A DNA stretch of 64,000 nucleotides from Aquilaria yunnanensis (taxonomy: Eukaryota > Streptophyta > Magnoliopsida > Malvales > Thymelaeaceae). The translations under genes were made by a program, and so were the position numbers. Below, one piece after another: positions 47,301 through 59,924 of the stretch (the stretch's first letter is position 1; every line of letters begins with the position of its first letter). Under the pieces are notes generated by a model, which searched no databases, had not been told where the DNA came from, and saw nothing but the letters and a program-made list of their open reading frames with translations. The DNA lies in assembly GCA_039654915.1 (NCBI GenBank), contig CM077594.1, positions 17,979,001 to 18,043,000 of the forward strand. Reading direction: 5' to 3'.

Positions 47301-48715
47301 ATCTAAAAGCTTCTTAATAGAAAACTGAAATAAAAAATTGGGGGGGGGGGATTGTTTGTAATAAAAAAAATAGATAAAATAAAAATAAAAAAATGATCAA
47401 AGAATAAAAATTAAGAAACGTATCATGTAGAAAACCAACAAAACAATCAAGAATTCAAACCTTGGCATCAGTCAACATCTACTGCCGAATTCCTATAACT
47501 GATAATCGATGTATAGATAGATCAATCAAGACTTTGAATATTCATCGTTGGAGCTATCTTCCTACCTCTCATTAGTCGTAGTTAATTAGAAAACAAGCGA
47601 TCTCATTAACCGTAACTCCTAAACAACCTAAGACAAGCGCTTTGATTTAATTTAACAATTGCATTAAAAATTAGAGAGATCGATAAAATTAAATAACACA
47701 AACACAAGTGGCTGTATTTAATTTATTTGAATATTTTCCCTAATACCTAATGATTTCTGATGAAATAAACCACTAAACCTCAATTCCTTCACAGATTAGA
47801 GAAACCAAACAATTACAGATTTGATTTCTAACCCAGCAGTAGATTGAATTCAAATAACAACTAGTAGGCCTCCTAGCATATAAACGAAACAATTAAGAAA
47901 TTAATCATAGAAGAACATTCAATATTTAAAATATTAATTGATGAATAAAAACAACTTTGATCTCACAGTGCTGAAGAATTCGGGGTTTCAGTCTCTTTCA
48001 ACTAAAAATAAAAAGACCAACAAAAAGAAAAGAAAACAATCATGAAAAGAAAACAAAAAGAGTTGGGGAAGGAGAGAGGGAGAGTGGGGAAAGAAGTCGC
48101 ACACAGCCACCCTTTAAATACCTAAGAAAAACATAACCTAGTGTGCTAAATGCACAAAAGCTCCCTAAACTTTATATATTTTTACAAAAGTACCCCAAAC
48201 AATGCTCCAGAACAGCAGTAGCAACTTCAAGCTGAGATTTGACCTTGATGCAATCACTATTTCTCAAAATGCAAAGCATGAAAGTTGTAGAGCTCTTTTT
48301 TATCTTCGAAATGACACTTACAGCCAAATATATGCCCAAAATACTACAACTGCTTCTTAACCAGCGATGACTCCCAAATTGCGACTTTGAAGCTGAATTT
48401 GACCCTCTTAACGTGCAAACTGGGTTCCATGGTCTGAAAGTGTTTTGTAGCTCAAGATGTTAGCTTTCTAATGAATCAAGAATCACTTGATTCTGATCTC
48501 TGTAGCTCAAGATATGATTTTTCTACCGGAACATCGCCAATCTGTCAAAATCCTGAAAGAACACATGTAAAATTGCAATTAAATCCACTTTCAATCAATT
48601 GAGTCCAAATATGCTTTACGTTATAAAACATAATCAAGATATATATTTAAGGTTCAAAACATGTTAAAACATACTAAATATGAGAGAAATAAATATAATA
48701 AATATAAGCTTATCA
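44348..48715 (-). mobile_element. Non-autonomous Ty3/Gypsy-type LTR retrotransposon
   Basis: Read on the minus strand, the 5' LTR is 48715-47142 and the 3' LTR is 45873-44348. They enclose only 1.27 kb. The 5-bp duplication GGGAA flanks the element (44343-44347 and 48716-48720), and unit B shows the empty site. The LTR starts TGATAAGCTTATA. The primer-binding site at 47135-47118 reads TGGCGTCGTTGTTGGGGA, close to the complement of tRNA-Asp. The polypurine tract next to the 3' LTR is GTGTGGGGGAATT. The internal region shows no gag or pol domain, so it relied on a partner. The 3' LTR lacks the last ~13 bases of the 5' LTR, and the 5' LTR has a 49-bp tandem duplication (47183-47281). Confidence 0.9.
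45874..47141 (-). other. Internal region of the LTR element, no pol
   Basis: Short open frames here match no retroelement protein I recognise. A second purine-rich sequence, AAGTGTGGGGGAG at about 46845-46860, resembles the true polypurine tract at 45874-45890 and is preceded by ATTGAGGACAATGTTTGG. Such a tandem pair is familiar from plant Gypsy elements near the 3' end. Confidence 0.55.
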
Positions 48716-49019
48716 GGGAAGAATGAATGTGATTAACCATAGCATGGGGAGAAAAAAAATATGGCACATAGAAGCTGGGAACTTGATTGTAGAAGACAAA
48801 TGGTGAAATAATGACATTAATAATGGGACAGGAACTCAATATAATATGAACAAAAAATAATTACTTTTTTTTAATGGCAGAAAGAAGAATTATATTACTG
48901 ATACAAGGATTTGAGAATGAATACACAACTAGCAAGATGCTAATCCTAGCTACCCAACAAAGACCCCCAACACTCCCTTAAAACAAAGCTTCCATAATGC
49001 TTATGCAAACACATATCCC

Positions 49020-52000
49020 CTCCCTCTTACAATTAGTTCTGAACCGCATCTTTTGGAATAAAAAGTCATTCAAACCAACTACAATTAAGTTTTGAGCACC
49101 TGTTCCTGATCCAAAAGTAAGACATACTTTGAATTTGGAAGAGCACGTACCCAATTGATTTTCTACTATCTTTGAAGACTAAATTATTTCTTCTATTCCA
49201 GATAGATTAAACCACAATAAATGTTATAGCCTTCCATACCTTCTGTTGAGTCAAGTTAAAGCAAACCAGATGTTGGCCAGATAATGCTTCCATCAAATTA
49301 CTTGCTACCGTCGCTCGAAGATGCCACCATGAATATACTGAAGACCAAACATCCCTTGCCTGGGAGTAGTTCACAAAAAAATGGTCTAACCATTCCTCTT
49401 CCCGTTTGCAGAATGGAAAAAAAATATCTTGAACTGATATGCCTCGCAATGCCAGATTAATTTTGAAGGAAGTCTATACTGTAGAACCCTCCATATGCAT
49501 ACGTTAACTTTTTGAGGGACCCACGAACTCCATCTTGTAGCTTGGCCACCAAATACAATCGGTAAAAGAGCTTCATCCACCAAAATGGATAGCACATTTA
49601 CCGAATATATACCACTAGAGTGCAGTTGCCACCTCCATCTGTCATAAGAACCTGGAATCAAATTTGTTGAGTCCAGTAATTTCAACAACTCCTCAAACTC
49701 TCCAACCTCCCTTCCTCTTAAATTCCTCCTCCATAACCATTCCCACCCATTGTCCCTCATCCTTTCTTTTACCAAACAATATTTTGACACCTCTAACTTA
49801 AATAATCTAGGGAACTTATGCTTCAAAACAACATTCCCTAGCCAAAGGTACTCCCAAAATCTTACCTTATCCCTTACCCTACATCCCACATAAAAGAATT
49901 TATAAAATCCACCATAACTTCCTCCAAATCCCTGCCTATTTTTAGTATGCTCCCTCATACTCCAGAAAACATTCTCTCACTCAAAACCCTATCTAACCCG
50001 TCCTTTTCCCCAATAATAGATTTAATAATTTTGACCCATAACGTATCCTCCTCCATCCTAAACGCCACCACCACTTCCCGAGCAAAGCCAAATTTTTTGC
50101 CTTTAGACTACCCACACTCAAGCCCTCTACCTTCTTTTTTGACAACACCTTACTCGACTCTACCTAAGCTATCTTTTTACCTTCCTTTGAGCCCCCCTAA
50201 AAAAAATTGATATCTTTTACTTTCCAACTTTTTAATCACTAAGATAGGAGCACGAAACAATGAGAAAAAGAACAAGGGCAAGTTTCCCAAAACTGATTTT
50301 AGCAAGGTCAGTCTACCACCATATGAAAAAGTCTTTGCCTTCCACATGTACAATCTATTATCTACTTTCTCAATTACCTGCTGCCAAGCCTGGACTCTTC
50401 TCAGATTTGCTCAAATTGGTAAGCGCAGATATCTAAACGGCAATTTTTCTGCACCACAACCTATCAATCTGGCCATTTTTACCACATCCTCCTGATTAAC
50501 ACCTACACTGAAAATCTTACTCTTTCTTAAGTTTACTTTCAGACCCGAGGAATACTGAAAACAATCCAGGAATCTTATCAGGTTTCTTCCATTTTTTTAA
50601 CCAAACACCTAAGAATAATGTATCATCAGCGTATTGTAGGTGAGCAATAGATATCTTACTTACACCAACCGTCACTCCAGCAAAAATTTTCTTCATTTTC
50701 ACCTCCACTACTGCTACATGAAGTGCTTTAGCCACTATTAGAAATAAAAAAATGGGAAAGAGGATCACCTTGACGAACTCCCTTTTCCATCTAAAACTCT
50801 GGAGTTGGGCTACCATTTACAAGAATTGAAACTTTTGCACTTTCTAAACAGGCCATAATCCATCTCCTCCAAACCTCCCCAAAGTTCATTTGCTCCATAA
50901 TAAAATCCAAGAACTTCCAGTTTAAGGAGTCATATGCCCGCTCAAAATAAACCTTAAACAGCAAAAGTTTCTTGTTTTCTCTTTTTGCTTGGGTGATCAA
51001 CTCATTTGTAATCAATACACCATCAAGAATTTGTCCTCCTTTTATAAATCCAAACTACACATCACTAATCAGTAATGGAATTACTCCTTTTAACCTCTTT
51101 GCCAACACCTTTGCAATGATCTTGTATTGACAACCAATGAGAATGATTGGTCTATATTCCCCAAGATTGATCGGATTTTTATTCTCCGACACCAAGCTCA
51201 CGAAAGAGGAATTACATCTACTTTCTAACTTTCCTACTTTCCCAAAATGTTTAACAAACTTTATAATATTTGGTCCAACTATCTCCCAATGCCTCTTGAA
51301 GAAATTAAATGTAAACCCATCCGGGCCTGGGGCTTTGGATCCTCCACACTGCTACACCGTTTCTTTGATTTCAGCATTTGTGAACGGATCTTCCAATCTC
51401 TATTTTAACTCATCTGAAAGCTTCTTGAATCCACTACTTTTGAAACTTGGGCGAATGTCCACCTGCTCCTGGAAATTTTTCCGGAAAAAGCTGTACACCT
51501 CCCCTTTAATCTCACTTGGCTCCTCCCTCTATTTCCCATTAATATTCAGACCTATGATATTCTTTCTCCTTATTCTCCCTCTTACGGAAGCATGGAAATA
51601 GCTGGAATTTTTGTCCCCCTCAATGGCCCATTTTACACGTGTTTTTTGCTTGATCATAGCTTCCTTGAGTTTTTCTTTTTCAGAATATCTCCACCAAGCT
51701 TCGGCTCTTTTTATTTTCTCTTCCTCCTGAAGCTCCATTGATTCTGCCAGATGATCCTAATTTTCTATTTCTAGCTTCAGGCCTTCAGCTTGAGCATTCA
51801 AATTATCAAACATTTTACTCTTCCACAACTTTAACTCAGGCTTCAAGAATTTTAGCTTCTCTTTAAATACAACCCCAGGTGAGCTAGAGATGTCACAATC
51901 CAACCACAACCTTTTAACCAACTCTTGAAATTGACTATGATCCATCCAAGCATCGAAAAAATTGAAAAGGGACTGGTCCAAAATCTGTCAGGTTCAACTT

Positions 52001-52697
52001 CAACAGCAATGGAACATGATCTGAAATATTTCTCTTCAGTGCTAGCACAACTGCCTTTGGCCACCACTGGAAAAAATCGTGAGAAACCAAGAACCGATCC
52101 AATTTGCTTATCTTTGCTGCATCCTTTTGAAACCAGGTAAACTTTTTTCCGCCCATTTGAATCTTTTGTAAACTAGCTCCACTGATGAAGTTGTTGAAAT
52201 TTTCAGCAACTCCTGCATCAAAACTAGTGCCATGCCTCTCTTCTCTAGATCTTACTGCATTAAAATCTCTAAAAACCACATATACTCCTGAACCTCTCCC
52301 CATTATTTCTGAGATTTGCCTCCAAACTTCCAGCTTTTCTGTATCACCTTGAGGCCCATATACGTTTATAATGTTTATCAATACTGAGTATCCTTTCCAA
52401 GTTCCTGAGATACCCAAAAATCCATCTCCAGAAAATTGATTGATTTTATGAAACACCTTTGTATTCCAAACACACATCAGGCCCCCTAATTTTCCACAAG
52501 CATCCTTCTTGACAAATTCATAACCTGCCGAGTCCCAGAAAGAGGCAACTTTTCGATTTGCATCTCCTAATTCTCCAGAGAATAAAGTTTCCTAGAGCCC
52601 AAAGAAAATCAATTTTCTCCTTAGAGCAATGCTCCCTCAATAATCTACATTTCAGATTCTTCCCCACACCACTGATATTTAATGACATAATTTTCAT
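49020..52697 (-). pseudogene. LINE ORF2: endonuclease and reverse transcriptase, broken
   Basis: It starts at 52697 with MKIMSLNISG, the endonuclease N-terminus. The expected IQETK block is lost to deletion or frameshift. DFNAVRSREERHG (the preceding Gly is Arg) and SDHVPLLL follow (52477-51935). The linker is at 51981-51529. In the reverse transcriptase, motif A reads KVYFERAYDS, with Tyr for the first catalytic Asp (about 50940). RQGDPLS is out of frame near 50780. YADD is intact near 50630. FRYLRLPI (near 50430) marks the thumb region. The tail (49958-49207) has the WSSWVPQKVN and Cys-rich zf-RVT features. ORF2 nicks target DNA and copies the RNA from the nick. At least five breaks make this one inactive. 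Confidence 0.88.
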
Positions 52698-52746
52698 GAT
52701 TTTCTACCACTCCTCTTACCGCACAACCCTTTTGCAAACAACCCCA

Positions 52747-55700
52747 TTAACTCACCAGTCCCTCCCCCCTCCCTGTTAACAGATCCTCCAGCTCACTATC
52801 ATCTGCAACATTCATATTAAAACCAATTAACTTACCTGCTTTTTTTACGGACTCGATTTCTCTGTACAAGCTTTCAATTACTTCTGTAGACTCATTACCT
52901 TTCCTGCTTCCAATCTCCAAAATCTTTGCAATACAAAGCTTTATCACTGAATCATCTATTGACTCACTAGCAACTTCCACTTCTGCTGTTAGATCAGCTC
53001 CCGACTTAATTTTGCCGCCCAGTATCTTCTTTCTTCTCACTCTTGTAGGTCATGCACTTGTCATGGCTTTCATCAATCTCAAGCTTGTTTCACCGCACCA
53101 CCCTCCTGTGTTCTGCATCACCTCGGTAACATATTTTGATCTGCTCCTTCTCCTGCTCTGCCCTTCGATCCACTTTTTTTCTGTTTTCCGCCAGAAGCCA
53201 CGATTTTCTGTCTCTGATCCTCCCAATCCTTTTACCTCCTGGGCCATGTTTGCCTCATGGTCCAAACTAATTTCTTTTCTACCATTCTCTAGACTAGCCC
53301 TACACTTACTTTTTTGGGCCTCCGAGCTTGAGTTTCGAGTTTCTCTAACATTCAAGCCCAACTCTTCTATATTTTCCGATTCTCCTTCTCCTTCACGGTT
53401 AAAGGTTAAATTTAAATTTAAATTCGAACTACTTGTGGCTTCCTACCACCACCTTTAGAGCTACTATCTCTTGAAACTTGAGACAGCCAAGCTTCTATAT
53501 TTCCAATGCTATGTATCTCATTTTTCTCCTATATTTCCAATGCTATGTATCTCCTTTTTCTCCCGGAAGTCTGTGCCAACTTTTCCACTTATCGAAACAT
53601 CTTCAAATTTTTCTTTTTCTTCAATACTCAACTCTTCAACATCAACATCAACATTGTCTTCTTCATAGCTTGCTTCGTTTGCTGACTCATCTGCATCATC
53701 TTCCGAGTCTAATTATGACGAAGAACTGTATCTTGGCTCGAAGTCGACTAGATGATATATATCTTCACAAACTCTAACATCATATGATTTGGAATCCACT
53801 TTAATTCTTATGACCTTTGATATTGTTTCCATACAATGCGTTAATACACAAATTTTTCCTAGGCAAACCTGTTCTTTCTGAAGAGTTAGATTTTCCACAG
53901 AAATGATCTTTCCCCAGAGTACTCCGATTGTTGCGAACGCATCTTCGCACCAGGCATGAAGGGGTAATCCCTCTACATTCAACCAAACAACTCTTCTTGG
54001 ATGATTTAGCTAAGAAGACCACGGAGTAATCCAATCAAACCATTCTTCAAACCAGTCTGCTCTATCTTCTAGGATTCTGTCCACCGCTTCTTTTGAAATA
54101 CATTCGATTAAGACTCTTTTACCTCCCACATATTTGACTTTGTAGTTGCCAAAGCCTTTTACCTCCATCAAATATTGAAGCTGGCTTATAGACTCAAATT
54201 GTTTTACTTCACCAATGGCACACTAGTTGGTCGATCGTCGAAACCGCTAAAAATAATTCTGGTATCACTAACAACTTAGAGTAAATAAATTTGTAGTATA
54301 GCAGTGGAAACCAGGTCGAATCCCAAGAAAAATTCTTTCTCTAAAAGCTTTCTGACAGAAAACTGAAATAAAAGATCAGGGAGATTGTTTGCAATAAAAA
54401 AAGAGATAAAATAATAAAAATGATCAGAGAACAAAAATTAAGAAACCTATCAAGTAAGAAATCAACAAAACAATAAAAAATTCAAACCTTGGCATCAGTC
54501 AACTGATCATCGATACACAGATAGATCAATCAAGACTTTGAATATTCATCGTTGGAACTATCTCCCTACCTCTCCTTAGTTGTAATTAATCAAAAAACAA
54601 GCGATCTAATTAACCATAACTGCTAAATAACCTAGTACAAGTGCTTTGATTTAATTTAACAATTGCATTGAAAATTAGAAAGATCGATGAAACTAAATAA
54701 TACAAACACAAGCGGCTACATTTAATTTAGTTGAATGTTCTCCCTAAGACCTGATAATTTCTAACGCAGCAAATCACTAAACCTCAGTTGCTTCACAGAT
54801 TAGAGAAGCCAAATAATTACGAATTTAATTTCTAACCCAACAATATATTGAATTCGAATAACAACTAGTAGGCCTCCTAGCATATAAACAAAACAATCAT
54901 AAAATTAATCATAGAAGAATATCCAATACTCAAAATATTAATTGATGAATAAAAAAAACTTTAATCTCACAGTGCTGAGGAATTCGGGATTTCAATCTCC
55001 TTCAACTAAGAATAAAAAGATCACTAAAAAGAAAAGAAAAACAAATAAGAAAAGAGACAGAGAGTTGGTGAAGAGCCCCCTATGCGGCAGCCCTGGGTCC
55101 CCTTTAATATAATTAACCTAATGTAGTTAAATCCAAAAATCTCCCTAAACTTCCTATATTGTTACAAAAGTGCCCCAAACAAATAAAAAGATTCAAAACA
55201 ACTAGAAGGTTTCAAAGCTGTCAGCCAAGCAATACTCCAAAATAACAGTAGCAACTTTACGCTAAGATTCGACCTTGATGAAGTCATTATTTCTCAAAAC
55301 TCAAAGCATGAAAGTTGTAGAGCTCTTTCTTAGCTTCAAAATGACACCTGAATAACATAAAACGGATATCTATAACCAAATATATGCCCAAAATACTACA
55401 ATTGCTTCTGAACCAGGGATGACTCGTAATTCGAGACTTTGAAGCTAAATTTGACCCTCTTAAAGTGTAAAATGGGTTTTATGGTCTGGATGTGATTTGT
55501 AGCTCCAAATGTTAGCTTTCCAATGAATTAAGAATCACTTAATTCCAATCTCTGTAGCTCAAAATATGATTTTTCTACCAGAATATCATCAATCTGTCAT
55601 AATCCTGAAAGAACACAAAAAAATTAAAACTTGTAAAATTGTAAATTAAATTCACTTTCAATCAATTAAGTCCAAATATACTGCAAACTACAAAAAATAT

Positions 55701-56284
55701 TCAAAAAATATCTTTAAGGTTCAAAATATATTAAAATATAATAAATATGAGAGAAATAAATATGATAAATAAAAACTTATTACTAGTGTAACCACTTCAG
55801 TTCTTCTTTTCTTGAGCTTAACTTGATTTCGGCCCACACCTCCTAGTCTGAGTCATCCGTTTCACCTTTTGTACCACTTCGACATTTCGACTTCTGATCT
55901 TCAATATCTTTCCTTTGAGCTACCTCCGACAACCTCTGCATATTTTCTTTCATCTCTCCAAGCCCCGAAACGATCTATATTTTCTGCTTGTCTTCTCGTC
56001 ACAACCTTGGGCTCCCTCTGAGTAGCCTGATTTTGATACCTTGTGATATTAACTCGCAGCTTGAACGACCCAATCCAGATACTATTTAGGTCATTTTCCA
56101 AGACTTCCTTGCTCCTCACGTTCGTGAATCTGACGAATCCAAATTTACGACCTGCTTTTGTTCTCTTCTTGGCAACAAATAAATCCACCACTGTTCCATA
56201 TCTTTGAAACACCGGCCAGAGATTACACTTGTCCCGGTCTTCCAGGAAATTCTTGAAGAAAAATGACGTAGATACTTTGTCCAT
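52747..56284 (-). pseudogene. LINE ORF1 with RRM domain, broken
   Basis: The first segment (56284-55901, 127 codons) is an RNA-recognition motif: FFFKNF resembles RNP2 and RKFGFVRF resembles RNP1. It then hits a stop. A solo LTR interrupts the frame (55782-54228). Beyond it, 54220-53713 in two frames encodes the middle domain of plant L1 ORF1 proteins, with NVEGLPLHAWCEDAF and a GKICVLT block. The rest (53361-52747) is polar and charged and ends before ORF2. ORF1 proteins bind LINE RNA and act as chaperones in the ribonucleoprotein. Several frameshifts and stops make this copy non-functional. Confidence 0.8.
54228..55782 (-). mobile_element. Solo LTR inside LINE ORF1
   Basis: On the minus strand it starts TAATAAGTTTTTATTTATC (the first G mutated) and ends CGACGATCGACCA. 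A perfect 5-bp duplication CTAGT flanks it (54223-54227 and 55783-55787). It matches the LTRs of 44348-48715 and the solo LTR at 29687-31598. It interrupts the LINE, so it is younger than the LINE insertion. Confidence 0.92.
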
Positions 56285-56446
56285 GACCCTGCTAAAATCT
56301 TGACTGGAATCTTCCCTTGAACCTTTTCCCTAGATTGAATCTCCTCTCTCGGGCATGCTCTCTCCTCACTCCTTTCTCGCTCACACCTCTCTCGCTCATC
56401 TGTGATTGTTGTTGGAAGTTTTTAAATTGTAAAAAAAAGAAAATTA

Positions 56447-56513
56447 GAACATGAATACAATATTAGTTCATGTGACTAAGATTAACAATAGAACATGAAT
56501 ACAATATTAGTTC
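56447..56513 (+). repeat. 23-bp direct repeat at the LINE 5' junction
   Basis: GAACATGAATACAATATTAG plus three bases occurs at 56447-56469 and again at 56491-56513, separated by 21 bases. Unit B carries only the second copy, disrupted by the CACTA element, so the first is new filler at the LINE junction. Confidence 0.85.
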
Positions 56514-58861
56514 TACATATACAGTTCTATTTAGTGTGACTAAGATGATCTTTTAACGGAAAAATGTAGTTCATGCGATATAATCCTCCAATTTCCTGGT
56601 TTTGGAAAAAAATTGTAGAAGCTAACAACTTGATTGCAGCACACAAAAATAGATAGTATGAATATAGTACTATGCCGCTGCTTTTTTTTGGCTCTCTGGC
56701 TAGTTTCCAACTTTCTAGATGTAGAAAATAAATTTCATACAAATAAAAGAGTACAAGTCATTAATTGCCTAGAAAATAAGTTCAAAGATGAATAACATAT
56801 AGCTTTAGAAATCTCATGCCCAGTACTATAAGATTGATTTTGTTGGTTTTGTGGCTGGAAAAAGGGAAAAAAAAAAGAAGTTATTAATTACATAGAAAAT
56901 AAATTCATACATGCATAACATCCAATTAGAAGAAATTTCATACTTGGTACGGTATGATTTTTTGGCTCTGGACTTGTTTCTAAAATTGGTACTACATACT
57001 ACAAATAAATAAATAACACACACACACAGTGGAAGTTATTAATTGCTTAGGAAATAAATTCATAGATATATAATATCCAGTGGAATAAATTCTACACTTG
57101 GTATTGTAGGGCCTATTTTTTTGGCTATACATTGCTTGAATTGTAGACTACCAAGAAAAAAGTAAAAGCTGGTAGCTATAAAGTAGCATATATTCAGACA
57201 TCAATTTTGTACAATTGGTTACTAGCTTAATACATGAAGAATTCAGTTTCATGTTTGGAGAGTTTTCGTCGATATTATGAAGAATATTTGGTGTATATAA
57301 TAGAAAGTCATTTTGTATAATATGGACCCAATTTCGTTTGATAGGAAATCATTTTTGTTAAATAGATTTATAGTTTCGCACATTAACATATCAATTTGAT
57401 ATAATAAGAACCTAATTTTATAAAATAGAAACTTAATTTGATACAATAAGAACCCAATTTTGTACAATTGTAACTCAGTTTTAGATAATAAAAATTTTGT
57501 TTCATATGAAAATAATCTAATTTTGTACATCCACATTCCAATTTGATATAATAAGAACTTCACACTTTTACAATATGATCTTGATTTCATACAATACAAT
57601 CCCAGTTATATCTATAAACTGTCTTCAAACTTTGTTTCTCCACCAATTGAAGTGTTAGGTGTATTCCCATGTTTTATTGTTGAATCTGCACACTATGTTC
57701 CAAAAAATGTACCCAATTCTACATAAATAGTTCATAGCTTCATATAAATAAATCTTAATTTCATACAATTCATTTCCAGATTCATACACTACTACCCAAT
57801 TTTTATACATATATGAACCAATCTCGGAAATAAAAACTCCAGAAGCATACATATATATCTGTGATCTTCACAAAAAAAAAAAATCTAGAAGCATACATCA
57901 TAAAAAAATCCAAAAACATGTGTGTATATTTGTGTTGATAAGAAAAATTTAGAAGCATATATATAAAACCCAAAAACATACATATATATCTGTGTTTTTT
58001 GTAAACCATAAGTATACATATAAACCCTAAAAGCATACATGGATATCTATATCCTTTACAAAACTAGAAACATTTGTATTTTTTTACAAACCCAAAAGCG
58101 TATATATATATATTTGTGCTTTTTACAAATCTAGAACATATATATATAACCAAAAAAATATACATAGATCATAAAAATCACAATCAAACTTATAAAGCTT
58201 TAATTTGACACATTAATCTCAAATTTTAAACTAGTTTTTAGAAACTCATGTTATTTTGCAATAAAAAATAAGACGCTACCAAACCTGAACTCTTCTACTC
58301 ATAAGCGAACTCAATCAACCTTTGTCTTAATTTGGACTACTAACCTGATCCACCTTCCAACCATTTGGAATCATGGTTTTTGCTAGCTTTTGTGGATTTG
58401 GGCATGGAATAGAATGATTTAGGTGAAAAATATAGAGAACAACTACCAATTGGAGTTCTGGTAGAGGAAGAATGGATGTTGATTCAGTGGGTTGAGGAGA
58501 TAGAATGGGGGGGGGGGGAGAGAATGTGCTCCCATACCAAATACTTGAACAAAAAGATAAAGAAGGAAAAATTCATTTGTGATAAATACCATAACTAAAA
58601 ACTAGTTTCATAACCCGTCAAATGAACATATAGGTGTTTCAAAATAAAATTGTCTTTTATGAGATGTCAAGAAATGACATAGTATAATGAAACAACAATT
58701 TACTTTTGGGAACACAGCTGTAATGTCACAATATTAAAGAATATATATTGATAGTGGTAAATAAAAGATGATAAGAACAGAAATTATATTTCATGCAACA
58801 CAAACAATTATGTATCAAATGAGAAATGTCAATGTGTAGCACGTAGAGGTTGTAGGTTATC

Positions 58862-58957
58862 ATTTTTTTTTTGTATTTAGAATTAGGTACATAAAGTATA
58901 GGGTTTAAAGAAGTATATGTAATACAGGGAACATAGGAAAATGCCTACTTTTTTGAA
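58862..58957 (-). mobile_element. Truncated SINE at the unit B deletion edge
   Basis: Matches the 3' part of the SINE at 41262-41465. The 5' part is removed by the deletion whose junction follows directly. Confidence 0.6.
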
Positions 58958-58958
58958 T

Positions 58959-58984
58959 CCTAAATCCTAAACCCTAAACCCTAA
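58959..58984 (+). repeat. Short telomere-like repeat at a deletion junction
   Basis: The bases read CCTAAATCCTAAACCCTAAA plus six more, that is, three to four plant telomere heptamers. Unit A sequence stops matching just before and resumes just after, with 2.35 kb (41357-43706) missing. The repeat has no counterpart in unit A. Confidence 0.8.
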
Positions 58985-59193
58985 GTGGTTTATATAATCT
59001 CCATAGATATTTTGCTAAAGGTAAATTTATGATAATTATCACACTATTGCTTCAGTTATCCAAACAGAAAGCAATTTCCTTTTTCATCGAAAAACAAACA
59101 CCCAGTAAGCATGGGTTAAGTAGGAGTATGTCCACTGGGTCTATGCAAGAATTCTCTAAAAAATGGGTGTCCCATTTCATTAACCCCACCATG

Positions 59194-59199
<6 letters not shown>

Positions 59200-59254
<55 letters not shown>

Positions 59255-59255
59255 A
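59200..59255. repeat. (TC)n microsatellite, unit B
   Basis: About 28 CT/TC dinucleotides with one interruption, expanded relative to unit A. Confidence 0.95.
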
Positions 59256-59924
59256 TCACGAATGCCCTATCTTCCCTCTACGTAAGTTCATGTTCTGGGT
59301 TTGGCTGTGTTGCCGTCATGCCATGAATTTCCCGGTGGTGGTGCCACAGTGCCGGAAAAATGTTTACAAATTTTAAAAATGGTTACATCATTTTATTTCT
59401 CTTTTCATCCGCTCTAATTTTCTCTAAATTCATTTTTTCAAAAAAAAAAAAAAACCTTTCCGTTTGCATTGTTTTCATCTTCTCCTTGTCATCATCAACT
59501 CATTCAAAAGCCATGTGTTCAAAAAACTGAGACAATTTTTATAAATCAAGGTTGAAAGTTTGAAAGTAGAGTCCACCCATAATATATATATGCTCCTGCC
59601 TAACTCGTAATATTGTAAACTGATAAGTACAACTGGTTTATAAAATGGCAAGAAAAGAAATATTTGAATACTAATTTATTTTAAAGCCAGAGTGGGAAGA
59701 ATGAATGAGATTAAGCATAGCATGGGGAGAAAAAAATGTGGCACATAGAAGCTGGGAACTTGATTGTAGAAGACAAATGGTGATAATGATATTAATAATG
59801 GGACAGGAACTCAATATAATATGAACAAAAAATAATTACTTCATGTGACTAAGATTAATAATAGAATAGGAACATTACTAAAATTCTCCAGTTTACTAAT
59901 TGTTAGTTACCAACTGCTACGCGT

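Larger units (their letters stand above)
48865..56446 (-). mobile_element. LINE (L1-type with RRM ORF1), degenerate, split by a solo LTR
   Basis: Minus-strand order is: a short 5' region (56446-56285), ORF1 with an RNA-recognition motif, ORF2 with endonuclease, reverse transcriptase and a zf-RVT-like end, then CTGCCATT and eight A (48872-48865). Without the nested solo LTR it is about 6 kb, near full length. Unit B gives the empty site: AATAATTACT followed by TCATGTGACT. No target-site duplication is present. A copy of a 23-bp stretch from just downstream fills the 5' junction instead. Confidence 0.9.
39555..57186. repeat. Segmental duplication, unit A
   Basis: Unit A aligns in order with unit B. 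39555-41356 matches 57187-58958, 43707-44347 matches 58985-59702, 48716-48864 matches 59698-59840, and 56470 to about 56840 matches 59841-59872 plus 63388 to about 63760. Over the first 200 bases identity is roughly 93% by eye. The gaps are later insertions: an LTR retrotransposon and a LINE in A, and a CACTA element in B. One 2.35-kb segment of A is absent from B. Unit B begins directly after unit A, so this is a tandem duplication of about 5.6 kb before insertions. Confidence 0.88.

Noticed and set aside
53012..53777. Plus-strand frames of 148 and 99 codons across the LINE
   Set aside because: They are shadows of LINE ORF1 on the minus strand.
57249..57599. 116-codon frame with repeated LLYKIGFLLYQI-like phrases
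   Set aside because: It follows the 25-30 bp repeat unit in unit B and has a counterpart in the unit A repeat; no initiation or domain evidence.
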